Of a stretch of 8,265 nucleotides of DNA, positions 6,855 to 8,265 are shown in pieces (the stretch's first letter is position 1; each line of letters starts with the position of its first letter). This DNA is from an uncultured Thermoplasmata archaeon. GTDB lineage: Archaea; Thermoplasmatota; Thermoplasmata; Methanomassiliicoccales; Methanomethylophilaceae. Under the pieces are notes generated by a model. It saw only the letters and a program-made list of their open reading frames with translations, did no database searches and was not told the DNA's origin. The DNA lies in contig CAMNNR010000054.1 of assembly GCA_946545675.1 (NCBI GenBank), positions 1-8,265 on the forward strand, read 5' to 3'. Made by a program: the position numbers and the translations under genes.

Positions 6855-6862
6855 ATTTATAC
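6855..6862 (+). promoter_or_regulatory. TATA box of the 123-residue gene
   Basis: TTTATAC at 6856-6862, centred about 25 bases before ATG 6883, with no Shine-Dalgarno sequence between. This fits a leaderless message. It diverges from the thiDN promoter about 45 bases away. Confidence 0.6.
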
Positions 6863-6882
6863 GCAGAGTATATTGTGCAGGC

Positions 6883-7254
6883 ATGGCAAAAACCAGCGTC
6901 CACTTCATTCTGAAGGACGGTAGCGATTACAAGGACCTCGCCCCTGTGTTCCAGGACGTACTCATGACTGTTCTGAGGACAGCGGACCAGGTTCCCGAAG
7001 AGGAGGAGTTCACTATGATCCTCCACCTCAACCTCGACGATCTGGAACAGAACCGCAAACCCGAGGGATACATTAGGAAGGCCAGGGTAAGGATTATCTT
7101 CCCCACCGACCGCAAGGAGTTCTACGTGCAGAGTTACAGCGCCAAATACGTCGATCTCTCTGTCATCAAGAACAAGGTCACTGAGATCCTCAAGGTCGCG
7201 GGCATAAAGTTCGACGTCACCGAGGACGACGACATCAAGTTCGACCTCAAGTGA
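6883..7254 (+). CDS. Uncharacterised acidic protein, 123 residues
   Basis: I do not recognise this protein. It is complete, begins with ATG at 6883 after a well-placed TATA element, and is followed by a strong terminator, so it is very likely real and monocistronic. It is a soluble alpha/beta-looking protein with no membrane segment, signal peptide, cysteine or recognisable nucleotide-binding motif. Notable parts are the acidic stretch QVPEEEEFTMILHLNLDDLEQN (about 36-57), the strand-like ARVRIIFPTDRKEFYVQSYSAKYVDLS (67-93), and a charged C-terminus VTEDDDIKFDLK. Codon use is like that of its neighbours. It diverges from thiDN, which may mean only a shared promoter region. No function is proposed. 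Confidence 0.8.
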   Translation: MAKTSVHFILKDGSDYKDLAPVFQDVLMTVLRTADQVPEEEEFTMILHLNLDDLEQNRKPEGYIRKARVRIIFPTDRKEFYVQSYSAKYVDLSVIKNKVTEILKVAGIKFDVTEDDDIKFDLK

Positions 7255-7267
7255 TTTTAAACTTTCA

Positions 7268-7305
7268 AGGCGGGTTTCCCGCCTATCTATTTTTTTCTTC
7301 TTTTT
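7268..7305 (+). terminator. Terminator of the 123-residue gene
   Basis: A perfect 7-pair stem, AGGCGGG (7268-7274) and CCCGCCT (7278-7284) with loop TTT, lies 14 bases after the stop and is followed by a long T-rich tract (7288-7305, about 16 T in 18 bases). Confidence 0.85.
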
Positions 7306-7316
7306 AATTTGATAAT

Positions 7317-7362
7317 AAAAAAAGCCAACCGTCTGGTCCCATCTCCTGACGGCTGGCTTTTT
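7317..7362 (-). terminator. H3: terminator hairpin of the candidate small RNA
   Basis: AAAAAGCCAGCCGTC (7333-7319 complement side, read on the minus strand from 7362) pairs with GACGGTTGGCTTTTT over a 14-base apex, giving 15 pairs including one G-U, then two further T residues. On the plus strand the G-U is an A-C mismatch, though some bidirectional termination is possible because that side also ends in TTTTT. Confidence 0.65.
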
Positions 7363-7392
7363 GTGACCTGACATCAGGTCCCATCTCCTGAC
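7335..7392 (-). repeat. Two 16-base direct repeats forming the hairpin apices
   Basis: GGTCCCATCTCCTGAC occurs at 7335-7350 and again at 7377-7392 (plus-strand reading), 42 bases apart. Its 8-base core is the apical loop of both H2 and H3, while the flanking stems differ. A further partial match, GTCTGGTC, occurs at 7331-7338 and 7394-7401. Confidence 0.9.
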
Positions 7393-7479
7393 TGTCTGGT
7401 CAAATAGTAGCGGAAAACCGGATAGGATGGATGTGTGGATTTTGGCCTTCCGCTTCTAAGTTTCAGAATGCGCTCATAG

Positions 7480-7489
7480 TTTATATAAT
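7480..7489 (-). promoter_or_regulatory. TATA box of the candidate small RNA
   Basis: Minus-strand ATTATATAAA, one of the best TATA boxes in the window, with its centre about 26 bases before the predicted start of the RNA near 7458. The element is nearly symmetric, so a plus-strand start near 7510 cannot be excluded, but no plus-strand gene follows. Confidence 0.55.
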
Positions 7490-7537
7490 TTGCTAATCAT
7501 CTTTTAGCAACTAATTTCAAATATGCATTTAGCAAAT
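7488..7537. promoter_or_regulatory. Three TTGCTAA/TTAGCAA boxes upstream of the small-RNA promoter
   Basis: TTGCTAA at 7490-7496 and TTAGCAA at 7504-7510 form a perfect 7-7-7 inverted repeat touching the TATA element. A third copy, TTAGCAA at 7529-7535, lies 25 bases beyond; extended to ATTTGCTAA and TTAGCAAAT, copies one and three are also exact inverses. The arrangement resembles a multi-site operator. No regulator is known from the window. Confidence 0.4.
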
Positions 7538-7570
7538 AAAATTACAAAAAAATTCCACATACCCAGAATC

Positions 7571-7608
7571 AAAAAACCCTCAGAAAATGTAATTGGGCCG
7601 TTAGGCCC
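7571..7608 (-). terminator. Terminator of the symporter gene
   Basis: Eight bases after the TGA stop, on the minus strand, GGGCC (7608-7604), loop TAAC and GGCCC (7599-7595) form a short stem. TTTT and then TTTTTT (7576-7571) follow downstream. A terminator of the U-rich archaeal type is likely; the T run is about 20 bases from the stem. Confidence 0.6.
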
Positions 7609-7616
7609 TAATCAGG

Positions 7617-8265
7617 TCAGTCGTCCCATTCGGTCACACCGGTAGAATCTGAAAGAGCACTCTTGTGGAACACGGGGTTCTCGATGCCTTCCTTCTTCTG
7701 CCTGTTGTAGTCGACGAACGCCTCATACGCATATTTCCCAAGCTTGAACATGACGATACAGTTGACTATGCCGCAGATTGCGAGCATTACATCCATGATC
7801 GCATATAGTCCGTCGGAACCGAAGTATGCAGCGAAAAAGACCACTGATATGGTGACCAATACAAGTCCGATCTTCGCCCTGATGTCTTCGGTGATGAATT
7901 TCAGATTGTTCTCTCCGATGACATAGTCTCCCATGAAGCAGGTTATCGCAAAGAGGAACATGAAGAAGAATACCAGTGTGGGCGCGAATCCTCCTATCGT
8001 AGCGCCCATCACATGCTGGAGCAGAGGCATGGAATCCTCGATTCCGAGTCCCATCATGGCATCATAATTACCGTTGAAGTAACACAGGATGATGAGTGCG
8101 GTCATGGTGCTGATGGCTGTGTCGAACAGAACTCCGATGGACTGGGAGAGACCCTGTTTGGCAGGGTGCTCGACGTTAGCGGAGGAGGATATGTTTGTGA
8201 TGGTACCTTCTCCCGCTTCGTTGGACTAGATGCCATTTCTGATAGCTATGGTGAGCATGGCACCC
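7617..8265 (-). CDS. Sodium:alanine/glycine symporter (AGCS family), C-terminal part, with in-frame TAG
   Basis: Secondary transporter that imports alanine or glycine with sodium. Only the C-terminal 215 codons are in the window. Hand translation from 8264 gives GAMLTIAIRNGI, then TAG (8228-8226), then SNEAGEGTITNISSSANVEHPAKQ and onward without interruption to TGA at 7617. SNEAG after a basic and small-residue stretch is the conserved AGCS motif, normally preceded by an aromatic residue where the TAG stands. The downstream part shows hydrophobic segments (for example TALIILCYF, LVFFFMFLFAITCFMGDYV, IGLVLVTISVVFFAAYF, LYAIMDVMLAICGIVNCIVMFKLG) and a charged soluble tail ending VTEWDD. The frame is intact on both sides, so this is either a readthrough (pyrrolysine) gene, a recent pseudogene or an error. 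ATG 8105 could start only a fragment lacking the core and is not a believable gene start. Confidence 0.8.

Larger units (their letters stand above)
7317..7458 (-). ncRNA. Candidate standalone small RNA with three hairpins and twin identical loops
   Basis: No protein gene covers this interval. Read on the minus strand, a TATA element predicts a start near 7458. Hairpin H1 follows at once: 7454-7444 pairs with 7419-7409 (11 pairs, two G-U) around a C-rich 24-base loop. H2 (7401-7365) pairs GACC, GACA and TCAGG with CCTGA, TGTC and GGTC, with one A-A mismatch and one bulged G, around loop AGATGGGA. H3 (7362-7319) is a 15-pair stem with one G-U; it contains the same GG-AGATGGGA-CC apex and runs into seven T residues (7323-7317), a terminator-like end. 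The G-U pairs in H1 and H3 would be A-C mismatches on the plus strand, so the orientation is supported by structure. Size is about 140 nt. Target and function are unknown; I matched it to no RNA family I know. Confidence 0.6.

Noticed and set aside
6785..6856. Longer ThiDN starting at ATG 6856
   Set aside because: The extra 24 residues precede the standard ThiD N-terminus, overlap the TATA box, and face the divergent promoter.
7365..7380. Box C/D-type sRNA because TGATG occurs in H2 and CTGA nearby
   Set aside because: The TGATG lies inside a perfect paired palindrome, the boxes are not arranged as C-D'-C'-D, and no suitable guide spacing was seen.
7335..7392. The two 16-base direct repeats as a minimal CRISPR array
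   Set aside because: Only two copies, shorter than usual CRISPR repeats, and the interval between them takes part in hairpins with the repeats. No cas genes are nearby. A structured RNA explains them better.
7617..8105. Independent small membrane protein starting at ATG 8105
   Set aside because: It is simply the continuation of the symporter frame after the TAG; conserved AGCS sequence precedes this ATG, so it is not a natural start.

Overview
The window reads as a stretch of an archaeal chromosome, most likely a methanogen of the class Thermoplasmata and possibly the order Methanomassiliicoccales. The main evidence is a ThiD-ThiN fusion, TATA elements about 25 bases upstream of start codons that lack a ribosome-binding site, U-rich terminators, a membrane-anchored FKBP isomerase, and exclusive use of TGA as stop codon beside an in-frame TAG. 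The assignment is inferred from gene content; no rRNA or other marker gene lies in the window.

Region 1 (minus strand, 4271 down to 1) is a tightly packed six-gene thiamine operon, thiM-thiE-thiS-thiF-thiG-thiH. Adjacent genes either overlap by 4 bases (ATGA) or are separated by one base. thiH runs off the left edge but lacks only a few C-terminal residues. ThiH, ThiG, ThiS and ThiF make the thiazole moiety by the bacterial anaerobic route from tyrosine. ThiM salvages hydroxyethylthiazole, and ThiE joins thiazole phosphate to HMP-PP.

Region 2 (4272-5491) holds a divergent promoter region with several dyads, then a plus-strand gene for a membrane-anchored, extracytoplasmic FKBP-type prolyl isomerase with a large insertion, followed by facing terminators.

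Region 3 (5492-7305) has the minus-strand thiDN fusion (HMP/HMP-P kinase plus an archaeal thiamine-phosphate synthase). This supplies HMP-PP to the pathway and also duplicates ThiE. Diverging from it is a 123-residue acidic protein of unknown function with its own strong terminator.

Region 4 (7306-7616) has no protein gene, yet it is the most structured part of the window. On the minus strand a TATA box is followed about 26 bases later by three consecutive hairpins, and the last one ends in a T run. Several pairs are G-U only if the RNA is read from the minus strand. Two hairpins carry the same 8-base apical loop on different stems. I propose an independent small RNA of about 140 nt, with repeated TTGCTAA boxes directly upstream of its TATA element.

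Region 5 (7617-8265, minus strand) is the C-terminal part of a sodium:alanine/glycine symporter (AGCS family). It has an in-frame TAG just before its conserved SNEAG motif: a pyrrolysine codon, a recent nonsense mutation, or an error.
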